A stretch of DNA of 64,000 bases from assembly GCA_948099385.1 (NCBI GenBank), contig CANUEZ040000206.1, positions 1,550,001 through 1,614,000 of the forward strand. The letters are read 5' to 3'. The first letter of the stretch is position 1. Every line of letters starts with the position of its first letter. The notes beneath the pieces were generated by a model that saw only the letters and a program-made list of their open reading frames with translations, was not told the origin of the DNA and made no database searches. The DNA is from Fasciola hepatica (Eukaryota; Platyhelminthes; Trematoda; Plagiorchiida; Fasciolidae). The translations under genes were made by a program, and so were the position numbers. Below, one piece after another: positions 30,079 to 41,921 of this stretch.

Positions 30079-30090
30079 TTCAAATTTGAA
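30079..30090. other. 12-bp perfect palindrome TTCAAATTTGAA (reference copy)
   Basis: The sequence equals its own reverse complement over 12 bases and occurs in the majority of units at the same place. Two alleles break it: units ending in TTTAAATTTGAA, and units with TTCAAATTTGTA followed by TGGTGGG. No protein-binding role can be shown from sequence; satellite dyads are often discussed as possible cruciform or binding sites. Confidence 0.7.
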
Positions 30091-30231
30091 TGGTAAGAAC
30101 CAGCTTCGCGCACACCGATCGACTCCTATGATGGATGACTTCTCTGTAGGGGCCTAAGTACAACCAACGCATTCCCAAATGAACAACCTACACAGCTTCC
30201 TTACTATGCATGCAATTGATTAGTAGTACGA

Positions 30232-30254
30232 GATTAGATCAGATTAGATTAGAT
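30232..30254. repeat. GATTA-type pentamer microsatellite inside the monomer (reference copy)
   Basis: The last 23 bases of the unit are imperfect repeats of GATTA (GATTA, GATCA, GATTA, GATTA, then GAT). Units elsewhere gain or lose whole pentamers here, which gives the 426, 431, 436 and 441 bp classes. Substituted forms include GATCT, GATAA, TATTA and an AAGCTT-bearing form preceded by TATGAGTTTAG. The tract is the main length-variable part of the repeat, consistent with slippage or misaligned exchange. Confidence 0.93.
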
Positions 30255-33200
30255 TTGTATAATATGATTGATCATCCAGCTTGAACGCTCAACTGAGCAT
30301 TGAAATCCAAGGAAGCACTGTACAGCTGTTTCATCCTCTAAGGAACTCGACTCATCAGCAGTGCACATCGACCGAGCCCCCACGGGCACTCCAACAACCG
30401 GTGAACCATTGTGATACGAACAACTTAACAACACAAGGCTATCCGGGATGGCTCTCAACGCTTTGTTCAACATCTACACTACATGATATAGCACCCTTCC
30501 CAAACTCGCTTCAAATTTGAATGGTAAGAACCAGCTTCGCGCACACCGATCGACTCCTATGATGGATGACTTCTCTGTAGGGGCCTAAGTACAACCAACG
30601 CATTCCCAAATGAACAACCTACACAGCTTCCTTACTATGCATGCAATTGATTAATAGTGCGAGATTAGAATAGATTAGATTAGATTAGATTTGTATAATA
30701 TGATTGATCATGCAGCTTGAACGCTCAACTGAGCATTGAAATCCATGGAAGCACTGTACAGCTGTTTCATCCTCTAAGGGACTCGACTCATCAGCAGTGC
30801 ACATCGACCGAGCCCTCACGGGCACTCCAACAACCGGTGAACCATTGTGAATCGAACAACTTAACAACACAAGGCTATCCGGGATGGCTATCAACGCTTT
30901 GTTCAACATCTACACTACATGATGTAGCACCCTTCCCAAACTCGCTTCAAATTTGAATGGTAAGAACCAGCTTCGCGCACACCGATCGACTCCTATGATG
31001 GATGACTTCTCTGTAGGGGCCTCAGTACAACCAACGCATTCCCAAATGAACAACCTACACAGCTTCCTTACTATGCATGCAATTGATTAGTAGTACGAGA
31101 TTAGATCAGATTAGATTAGATTTGTATAATATGATTGATCATCCAGCTTGAACGCTCAACTGAGCATTGAAATCCATGGAAGCACTGTACAGCTGTTTCA
31201 TCCTCTAAGGGACTCGACTCATCAGCAGTGCACATCGACCGAGCCCACACGGGCACTCCAACAACCGGTGAACCATTGTGAATCGAACAACTTAACAACA
31301 CAAGGCTATCCGGGATGGCTATCAACGCTTTGTTCAACATCTACACTACATGATATAGCACCCTTCCCAAACTCGCTTCAAATTTGAATGGTAAGAACCA
31401 GCTCCGCGCACACCGATCGACTCCTATGATGGATGACTTCTGTGTAGGGGCCTGAGTACAACCAACGCATTCCCAAATGAACAACCTACACAGCTTCCTT
31501 ACTATGCATGCAATTGATTAGTAGTACGAGATTAGATCAGATTAGATTAGATTTGTATAATATGATTGATCGTGCAGCTTGAACGCTCAACTGAGCATTG
31601 AAATCCATGGAAGCACTGTACAGCTGTTTCATCCTCTAAGGGACTCGACTCATCAGCAGTGCACATCGACCGAGCCCCCACGGGCACTGCAACATCTGGT
31701 GAACTATTGTGAATCGAAAAACCTAACAACACAAGGCTATCCGGGATGGCTATCAACGCTTTGTTCAACATCTACACTACATGATATAGCACCCTTCCCA
31801 AACTCGTTTTAAAATTGAATGGTAAGAACCAGCTTCGCGCACACCGATCGACTCCTATGATGGATGACTTCTCTGTAGGGGCCTAAGTACAACCAACGCA
31901 TTCCCAAATGAACAACCTACACAGCTTCCTTACTATGCATGCAATTGATTAGTAGTACGAGATTAGATCAGATTAGATTAGATTAGATTTGTATAATATG
32001 ATTGATCATGCAGCTTGAACGCTCAACTGAGCATTGAAATCCATGGAAGCACTGTACAGCTGTTTCATCCTCTAAGGGACTCGACTCATCAGCAGTGCAC
32101 ATCGACCGAGCCCCCACGGGCACTCCAACAACCGGTGAACCATTGTGAATCGAACAACTTAACAACACAAGGCTATCCGGGATGGCTCTCAACGCTTTGT
32201 TCAACATCTACACTACATGATATAGCACCCTTCCCAAACTCGATTCAAATTTGTATGGTGGGAACCAGCTTCGCGCACACCGATCGACTCCTATGATGGA
32301 TGACTTCTCTGTAGGGGCCTCAGTACAACCAACGCATTCCCAAATGAACAACCTACACAGCTTCCTTACTATGCATGCAATTGATTAGTAGTACGAGATT
32401 AGATCAGATTAGATTAGATTTGTATAATATGATTGATCATCCAGCTTGAACGCTCAACTGAGCATTGAAATCCATGGAAGCACTGTACAGCTGTTTCATC
32501 CTCTAAGGGACTCGACTCATCAGCAGTGCACATCGACCGAGCCCACACGGGCACTCCAACAACCGGTGAACCATTGTGATACGAACAACTTAACAACACA
32601 AGGCTATCCGGGATGGCTATCAACGCTTTGTTCAACATCTACACTACATGATATAGCACCCTTCCCAAACTCGCTTCAAATTTGAATGGTAAGAACCAGC
32701 TTCGCGCACACCGATCGACTCCTATGATGGATGACTTCTCTGTAGGGGCCTAAGTACAACCAACGCATTCCCAAATGAACAACCTACACAGCTTCCTTAC
32801 TATGCATGCAATTGATTAGTAGTACGAGATTAGATCAGATTAGATTAGATTTGTATAATATGATTGATCGTGCAGCTTGAACGCTCAACTGAGCATTGAA
32901 ATCCATGGAAGCACTGTACAGCTGTTTCATCCTCTAAGGGACTCGACTCATCAGCAGTGCACATCGACCGAGCCACCACGGGCACTCCATCAACCGGTGA
33001 ACCGTTGTGAATCGAACAACTTAACAACACAAGGCTATCCGGGATGGCTATCAACGCTTTGTTCAACATCTACACTACATGATATAGCACCCTTCCCAAA
33101 CTCGATTCAAATTTGTATGGTGGGAACCAGCTTCGCGCACACCGATCGACTCCTATGATGGATGACTTCTCTGTAGGGGCCTAAGTACAACCAACGCATT

Positions 33201-35436
33201 CCCAAATGAACAACCTACACAGCTTCCTTACTATGCATGCAATTGATTAGTAGTACGAGATTAGATCAGATTAGATTAGATTTGTATAATATGATTGATC
33301 ATGCAGCTTGAACGCTCAACTGAGCATTGAAATCCATGGAAGCACTGTACAGCTGTTTCATCCTCTAAGGGACTCGACTCATCAGCAGTGCACATCGACC
33401 GAGCCCCCACGGGCACTCCAACAACCGGTGAACCATTGTGAATCGAACAACTTAACAACACAAGGCTATCCGGGATGGCTCTCAACGCTTTGTTCAACAT
33501 CTACACTACATGATATAGCACCCTTCCCAAACTCGCTTTAAATTTGTATGGTGGGAACCAGCTTCGCGCACACCGATCGACTCCTATGATGGATGACTTC
33601 TCTGTAGGGGCCTAAGTACAACCAACGCATTCACAAATGAACAACCTACACAGCTTCCTTACTATGCATGCAATTGATTAGTAGTACGAGATTAGATCAG
33701 ATTAGATTAGATTTGTATAATATGATTGATCATCCAGCTTGAACGCTCAACTGAGCATTGAAATCCATGGAAGCACTGTACAGCTGTTTCATCCTCTAAG
33801 GGACTCGACTCATCAGCAGTGCACATCGACCGAGCCCCCACGGGCACTCCAACAACCGGTGAACCATTGTGAATCGAACAACTTAACAACACAAGGCTAT
33901 CCGGGATGGCTATCAACGCTTTGTTCAACATCTACACTACATGATATAGCACCCTTCCCAAACTCGCCTTAAATTTGAATGGTAAGAACCAGCTCCGCCC
34001 ACACCGATCGACTCCTATGATGGATGACTTCTCTGTAGGGGCCTAAGTACAACCAACGCATTCCCAAATGAACAACCTACACAGCTTCCTTACTATGCAT
34101 GCAATTGATTAGTAGTACGAGATTAGATCAGATTAGATTAGATTTGTATAATATGATTGATCATGCAGCTTGAACGCTCAACTGAGCATTGAAATCCATG
34201 GAAGCACTGTACAGCTGTTTCATCCTCTAAGGGACTCGACTCATCAGCAGTGCACATCGACCGAGCCCCAACGGGCACTCCAACAACCGGTGAACCATTG
34301 TGAATCGAACAACTTAACAACACAAGGCTATCCGGGATGGCTATCAACGCTTTGTTCAACATCTACACTACATGATATAGCACCCTTCCCAAACTCGATT
34401 CAAATTTGAATGGTAAGAACCAGCTTCGCGCACACCGATCGACTCCTATGATGGATGACTTCTCTGTAGGGGCCTAAGTACAACCAACGCATTCCCAAAT
34501 GAACAACCTACACAGCTTCCTTACTATGCATGCAATTGATTAGTAGTACGAGATTAGATCTGATTAGATTAGATTTGTATAATATGATTGATCATGCAGC
34601 TTGAACGCTCAACTGAGCATTGAAATCCATGGAAGCACTGTACAGCTGTTTCATCCTCTAAGGGACTCGACTCATCAGCAGTGCACATCGACCGAGCCCC
34701 CACGGGCACTCCAACAACCGGTGAACCATTGTGAATCGAACAACTTAACAACACAAGGCTATCCGGGATGGCTATCAACGCTTTGTTCAACATCTACACT
34801 ACATGATATAGCACCCTTCCCAAACTCGCCTTAAATTTGAATGGTAAGAACCAGCTCCGCGCACACCGATCGACTCCTATGATGGATGACTTCTCTGTAG
34901 GGGCCTAAGTACAACCAACGCATTCCCAAATGAACAACCTACACAGCTTCCTTACTATGCATGCAATTGATTAGTAGTACGAGATTAGATCAGATTAGAT
35001 TAGATTTGTATAATATGATTGATCATGCAGCTTGAACGCTCAACTGAGCATTAAAATCCATGGAAGCACTGTACAGCTGTTTCATCCTCTAAGGGACTCG
35101 ACTCATCAGCAGTGCACATCGACCGAGCCCCCACGGGCACTCCAACAACCGGTGAACCATTGTGAATCGAACAACTTAACAACACAAGGCTATCCGGGAT
35201 GGCTCTCAACGCTTTGTTCAACATCTACACTACATGATATAGCACCCTTCCCAAACTCGCCTTAAATTTGAATGGTAAGAACCAGCTTCGCGCACACCGA
35301 TCGACTCCTATGATGGATGACTTCTCTGTAGGGGCCTAAGTACAACCAACGCATTCCCAAATGAACAACCTACACAGCTTCCTTACTATGCATGCAATTG
35401 ATTAGTAGTATGAGTTTAGATTAGATAAGCTTAGAT

Positions 35437-38400
35437 TTGTATAATATGATTGATCATGCAGCTTGAACGCTCAACTGAGCATTGAAATCCATGGAAGCAC
35501 TGTACAGCTGTTTCATCCTCTAAGGGACTCGACTCATCAGCAGTGCACATCGACTGAGCCCTCACGGGCACTCCAACAACCGGTCAACCATTGTGAATCG
35601 AACAACTTAACAACACAAGGCTATCCGGGATGGCTCTCAACGCTTTGTTCAACATCTACACTACATGATATAGCACCCTTCCCAAACTCGCTTCAAATTT
35701 GAATGGTAAGAACCAGCTTCGCGCACACCGATCGACTCCTATGATGGATGACTTCTCTGTAGGGGCCTAAGTACAACCAACGCATTCCCAAATGAACAAC
35801 CTACACAGCTTCCTTACTATGCATGCAATTGATTAGTAGTACGAGATTAGATCAGATTAGATTAGATTAGATTTGTATAATATGATTGATCATGCAGCTT
35901 GAACGCTCAACTGAGCATTGAAATCCATGGAAGCACTGTACAGCTGTTTCATCCTCTAAAGGACTCGACTCGTCAGCAGTGCACATCGACCGAGCCCCCA
36001 CGGGCACTCCAACAACCGGTGAACCATTGTGAATCGAACAACTTAACAACACAAGGCTATCCGGGATGGCTATCAACGCTTTGTTCAACATCTACACTAC
36101 ATGATATAGCACCCTTCCCAAACTCGCTTCAAATTTGATTGGTAAGAACCAGCTTCGCGCACACCGATCGACTCCTATGATGGATGACTTCTCTGTAGGG
36201 GCCTAAGTACAACCAACGCATTCCCAAATGAACAACCTACACAGCTTCCTTACTATGCATGCAATTGATTAGTAGTACGAGATTAGATCAGATCAGATTA
36301 GATTTGTATAATATGATTGATCATGCAGCTTGAACGCTCAACTGAGCATTGAAATCCATGGAAGCACTGTACAGCTGTTTCATCCTCTAAGGGACTCGAC
36401 TCATCAGCAGTGCACATCGACCGAGCCCCCACGGGCACTCCAACAACCGGTGAACCATTGTGAATCGAACAACTTAACAACACAAGGCTATCCGGGATGG
36501 CTATCAACGCTTTGTTCAACATCTACACAACATGATATAGCACCCTTCCGAAACTCGATTCAAATTTGTATGGTGGGAACCAGCTTCGCGCACACCGATC
36601 GACTCCTATGATGGATGACTTCTCTGTAGGGGCCTAAGTACAACCAACGCATTCCCAAATGAACAACCTACACAGCTTCCTTACTATGCATGCAATTGAT
36701 TAGTAGTATGAGTTTAGATAAGATAAGCTTAGATTTGTATAATATGATTGATCATGCAGCTTGAACGCTCAACTGAGCATTGAAATCCATGGAAGCACTG
36801 TACAGCTGTTTCATCCTCTAAGGGACTCGACTCATCAGCAGTGCACATCGACCGAGCCCCCACGGGCACTCCAACAACCGCTGAACCATTGTGAATCGAA
36901 CAACTTAACAACACAAGGCTATCCGGGATGGCTATCAACGCTTTGTTCAACATCTACACTACATCATATATAGCACCCTTCCCAAACTCGCTTCAAATTT
37001 GAATGGTAAGAACCAGCTTCGCGCACACCGATCGACTCCTATGATGGATGACTTCTCTGTAGGGGCCTAAGTACAACCAACGCATTCCCAAATGAACAAC
37101 CTACACCGCTTCCTTACTATGCATGCAATTGATTAGTAGTACGAGATTAGATCAGATTAGATTAGATTAGATTTGTATAATATGATTGATCATGCAGCTT
37201 GAACGCTCAACTGAGCATTGAAATCCATGGAAGCACTGTACAGCTGTTTCATCCTCTAAGGGACTCGACTCATCAGCTGTGCACATCGACCGAGCCCTCA
37301 CGGGCACTCCAACAACCGGTGAACCATTGTGAATCGAACAACTTAACAACACAAGGCTATCCGGGATGGCTATCAACGCTTTGTTCAACATCTACACTAC
37401 ATGATATAGCACCCTTCCGAAACTCGATTCAAATTTGTATGGTGGGAACCAGCTTCGCGCACACCGATCGACTCCTATGATGGATGACTTCTCTGTAGGG
37501 GCCTAAGTACAACCAACGCATTCCCAAATGAACAACCTACACAGCTTCCTTACTATGCATGCAATTGATAAGCAGTATGAGTTTAGATAAGATAAGCTTA
37601 GATTTGTATAATATGATTGATCATGCAGCTTGAACGCTCAACTGAGCATTGAAATCCATGGAAGCACTGTACAGCTGTTTCATCCTCTAAGGGACTCGAC
37701 TCATCAGCAGTGCACATCGACCGAGGCCCTACGGGCACTCCAACAACCGGTGAACCATTGTGAATCGAACAACTTAACAACACAAGGCTATCCGGGATGG
37801 CTATCAACGCTTTGTTCAACATCTACACTACATGATATAGCACCCTTCCCAAACTCGCTTCAAATTTGAATGGTAAGAACCAGCTTCGCGCACACCGATC
37901 GACTCCTATGATGGATGACTTCTCTGTAGGGGCCTAGGTACAACCAACGCATTCCCAAATGAACAACCTACACAGCTTCCTTACTATGCATGCAATTGAT
38001 TAGTAGTACGAGATTAGATCAGATTAGATTAGATTTGTATAATATGATTGATCATGCAGCTTGAACGCTCAACTGAGCCTTGAAATCCATGGAAGCACTG
38101 TACAGCTGTTTCATCCTCTAAAGGACTCGACTCATCAGCAGTGCACATCGACCGAGCCCCCACGGGCACTCCAACAACCGGTGAACCATTGTGAATCGAA
38201 CAACTTAACAACACAAGGCTATCCGGAATGGCTATCAACGCTTTGTTCAACATCTACACTACACGATATAGCACCCTTCCCAAACTCGCTTCAAATTTGA
38301 ATGGTAAGAACCAGCTTCGCGCACACCGATCGACTCCTATGATGGATGACTTCTCTGTAGGGGCCTAAGTACAACCAAAGCATCCCTAAATGAACAACCT

Positions 38401-41400
38401 ACACAGCTTCCTTACTATGCATGCAATTGATTAGTAGTATGAGTTTAGATTAGATAAGCTTAGATTTGTATAATATGATTGATCATGCAGCTTGAACGCT
38501 CAACTGAGCATTGAAATCCATGGAAGCACTGTACAGCTGTTTCATCCTCTAAGGGACTCGACTCATCAGCAGTGCACATCGACCGAGCCCCCACGGGCAC
38601 TCCAACAACCGGTGAACTATTGTGAATCGAACAACTTAACAACACAAGGCTATCCGGGATGGCTATCAACGCATTGTTCAACATTTACACCATATCATAT
38701 ATAACAAATTTCCCAAACTCGCTTCAAATTTGAATGGTAAGAACCAGCTTCGCGCACACCGATCGACTCCTATGATGGATGACTTCTGTGAAGCGGCAAA
38801 GTACAACCAAAACATTCCCAAATGAACAACCTACACAGCTTCCTTACTATGCATGCAATTGATTAGTAGTATAAGATTAGATCAGATTATATTAGATTTG
38901 TATAATATGATTGATCATGCAGCTTGAACGTTCAACTGAGCATTGAAATCCATGGAAGCACTGTACAGCTGTTTCATCCTCTAAGGGACTCGACTCGTCA
39001 GCAGTGCACATCGACCGAGCCCCAACGGGCACTCCAACAACCGGTGAACCATTGTGAATCGAACAACTTAACAACACAAGGCTATCCGGGATGGCTATCA
39101 ACGCTTTGTTCAACATCTACACTACATGATATAGCACCCTTCCCAAACTCGATTCAAATTTGTATGGTGGGAACCAGCTCCGCGCACACCCATCGACTCT
39201 TATGATGGATGACTTCTCTGTAGGGGCCTAAGTACAACCAACGCATTCCCAAATGAACAACCTACACAGCTTCCTTACTATGCATGCAATTGTTTAGTAG
39301 TACGAGATTAGATCAGATTAGATTAGATTTGTATAATATGATTGATCATGCAGCTTGAACGCTCAACTGAGCATTGAAATCCATGGAAGCACTGTACAGC
39401 TGTTTCATCCTCTAAGGGACTCGACTCATCAGCTGTGCACATCGACCGAGCCCTCACGGGCACTCCAACAACCGGTGAACCATTGTGAATCGAACAACTT
39501 AACAACACAAGGCTATCCGGAATGGCTCTCAACGCTTTGTTCAACATCTACACTACACGATATAGCACCCTTCCCAAACTCGCTTTAAATTTGAATGGTA
39601 AGAACCAGCTTCGCGCACACCGATCCACTCCTATGATGGATGACTTCTGTGTAGGGGCCTAAGTACAACCAACGCATTCCCAAATGAACAACCTACACAG
39701 CTTCCCTACTATGCATGCAATTGATTAGTAGTACGAGATTAGATCACATTAGATTAGATTTGTATAATATGATTGATCATGCAGCTTGAACGCTCAACTG
39801 AGCATTGAAATCCATGGAAGCACTGTACAGCTGTTTCATCCTCTAAAGGACTCGACTCATCAGCAGTGCACATCGACCGAGCCCACACGGGCACTCCAAC
39901 AACCGGTGAACCATTGCGAATCGAACAACTTAACAACACAAGGCTATCCGGGATGGCTATCAACGCTTTGTTCAACATCTACACTACATGATATAGCACC
40001 CTTCCCAAACTCGCTGTAAATTTGAATGGTGAGAACCAGCTTCGCGCACACCGATCGACTCCTATGATGGATGACTTCTCTGTAGGGGCCTAAGTACAAC
40101 CAACGCATTCCCAAATGAACAACCTACACAGCTTCCCTACTATGCATGCAATTGTTTAGTAGTACGAGATTAGATCAGATTAGATTAGATTTGTATAATA
40201 TGATTGATCATGCAGCTTGAACGCTCAACTGAGCATTGAAATCCATGGTAGCACTGTACAGCTGTTTCATCCTCTAAGGGACTCGACTCATCAGCAGTGC
40301 ACATCGACCGAGCCCCCACGGGCACTCCAACAACCGGTGAACCATTGTGAATCGAACAACTTAACAACACAAGGCTATCCGGGATGGCTCTCAACGCTTT
40401 GTTCAACATCTACACTACATGATATAGCACCCTATCCAAACTCGCTTCAAATTTGAATGGTAAGAACCAGCTTCGCGCACACCGATCGACTCCTATGATG
40501 GATGACTTCTCTGTAGGGGCCTAAGTACAACCAACGCATTCCCAAATGAACAACCTACACAGATTCCGTACTATGCATGCAATTGATTAGTAGTACGAGA
40601 TTAGATCAGATTAGATTAGATTTGTATAATATGATTGATCATGCAGCTTGAACGCTCAACTGAGCATTGAAATCCATGGAAGCACTGTACAGCTGTTTCA
40701 TCCTCTAAGGGACTCGACTCATCAGCAGTGCACATCGACCGAGCCCCCACGGGCACTCCAACAACCGGTGAACTATTGTGAATCGAACAACTTAACAACA
40801 CAAGGCTATCCGGGATGGCTATCAACGCATTGTTCAACATTTACACCATATCACATAAAACAAATTTCCCAAACTCGCATTAAATTTGAATGCTAAGAAC
40901 CAGCTCCGCGCACGCCGATCGACTCCTATGATGGATGACTTCTCTATAGGGGCCTAAGTATAACCGATGCATTCCCAAATGAACAACCTACACAGCTTCC
41001 TTACTATGCATGCAATTGATTAGTAGTACGAGATTAGATCAGATTAGATTAGATTTGTATAATATGATTGATCATGCAGCTTGAACGCTCAACTGAGCAT
41101 TGAAATCCATGGAAGCACTGTACAGCTGTTTCATCCTCTAAAGGACTCGACTCGTCAGCAGTGCACATCGACCGAGCCCCCACGGGCACTCCAACAACCG
41201 GTGAACCATTGTGAATCGAACAACTTAACAACACAAGGCTATCCGGGATGGCTATCAACGCTTTGTTCAACATCTACACTACATGATATAGCACCCTTCC
41301 CAAACTCGCTTTAAATTTGAATGGTAAGAACCAGCTTCGCGCACACCGATCGACTCCTATGATGGATGAATTCTCTGTAGGGGCCTAAGTACAACCAACG

Positions 41401-41921
41401 CATTCCCAAATGAACAACCTACACAGCTTCCTTACTATGCATGCAATTGATTAGTAGTACGAGATTAGATCAGATTAGATTAGATTTGTATAATATGATT
41501 GATCATGCAGCTTGAACGCTCAACTGAGCATTGAAATCCATGGAAGCACTGTACAGCTGTTTCATCCTCTTAGGGACTCGACTCATCAGCAGTGCACATC
41601 GACCGAGCCCCCACGGGCACTCCAACAACCGGTGAACCATTGTGAATCGAACAACTTAACAACACAAGGCTATCCGGGATGGCTATCAACGCTTTGTTCA
41701 ACATCTACACTACATGATATAGCACCCTTCCCAAACTCGCTTTAAATTTGAATGGTAAGAACCAGCTTCGCGCACACCGATCGACTCCTATGATGGATGA
41801 ATTCTCTGTAGGGGCCTAAGTACAACCAACGCATTCCCAAATGAACAACCTACACAGCTTCCTTACTATGCATGCAATTGATTAGTAGTACGAGATTAGA
41901 TTAGATTAGATTAGATTAGAT
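35437..41921. repeat. Array domain 6: units 83-97, AAGCTT tracts and onset of the diverged 3' subfamily
   Basis: Unit starts: 35437, 35873, 36304, 36735, 37173, 37604, 38035, 38466, 38898, 39329, 39760, 40191, 40622, 41055, 41486. Units 83, 86, 88 and 90 are preceded by TATGAGTTTAG tracts ending in AAGCTTAG. Units 90 and 95 carry a replaced segment (about 38683-38712 and 40840-40868) with CACCATATCA in place of the usual CACTACATGA. Unit 90 also has a private patch near 38788-38799 (GTGAAGCGGCAA). Unit 86 has a 2-bp insertion in CATCATATATAGC (near 36965), giving 438 bp. Confidence 0.88.

Larger units (their letters stand above)
29824..30254 (+). repeat. Representative 431-bp satellite monomer (unit 70)
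   Basis: This unit carries the majority base at nearly every position I compared and serves as a reference. Unit positions: TATA-like TATAATAT at 4-11; inverted repeat ATGAT-TG-ATCAT at 10-21; palindromes CTGTACAG at 64-71, GTGCAC at 107-112, ACCGGT at 143-148, TTCAAATTTGAA at 256-267, CGATCG at 293-298, TGCATGCA at 384-391 and CAATTG at 390-395; pentamer tract at 409-431. Hand count: A 132, C 113, G 80, T 106, so the given strand is rich in A and C. It has 16 CpG against about 21 expected from composition. The unit start is my choice; a tandem array has no natural beginning. Confidence 0.95.
28090..35436. repeat. Array domain 5: units 66-82, trimer pattern at 73-79
   Basis: Unit starts: 28090, 28521, 28952, 29388, 29824, 30255, 30691, 31122, 31553, 31989, 32420, 32851, 33282, 33713, 34144, 34575, 35006. 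Units 73, 76 and 79 open with GATCATCCAGC; units 74 and 77 with GATCGTGCAGC; units 75 and 78 carry GCTCTCAACG plus TTTGTATGGTGGG. This is a trimer with offsets of 1298 and 1293 bp. Units 79, 81 and 82 share CTCGCCTTAAATTTG. Unit 67 has an odd start, TTGCATTATATG. Unit 74 has a private cluster at about 31689-31723 (CACTGCAACATCTGG, then GAAAAACCTAAC). Confidence 0.88.

Noticed and set aside
29824..30254. CENP-B box
   Set aside because: The nearest candidate, TTCGCGCACACCGAT, fits only 6 of the 9 essential positions of the TTCG-N4-A-NN-CGGG core. It lacks the central A and the CGGG end.
38780..38820. Insertion of foreign DNA in unit 90 (GTGAAGCGGCAA patch)
   Set aside because: The patch replaces the normal bases with almost no length change and normal repeat resumes on both sides. 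Clustered mutation or sequencing error is more likely than an insertion.
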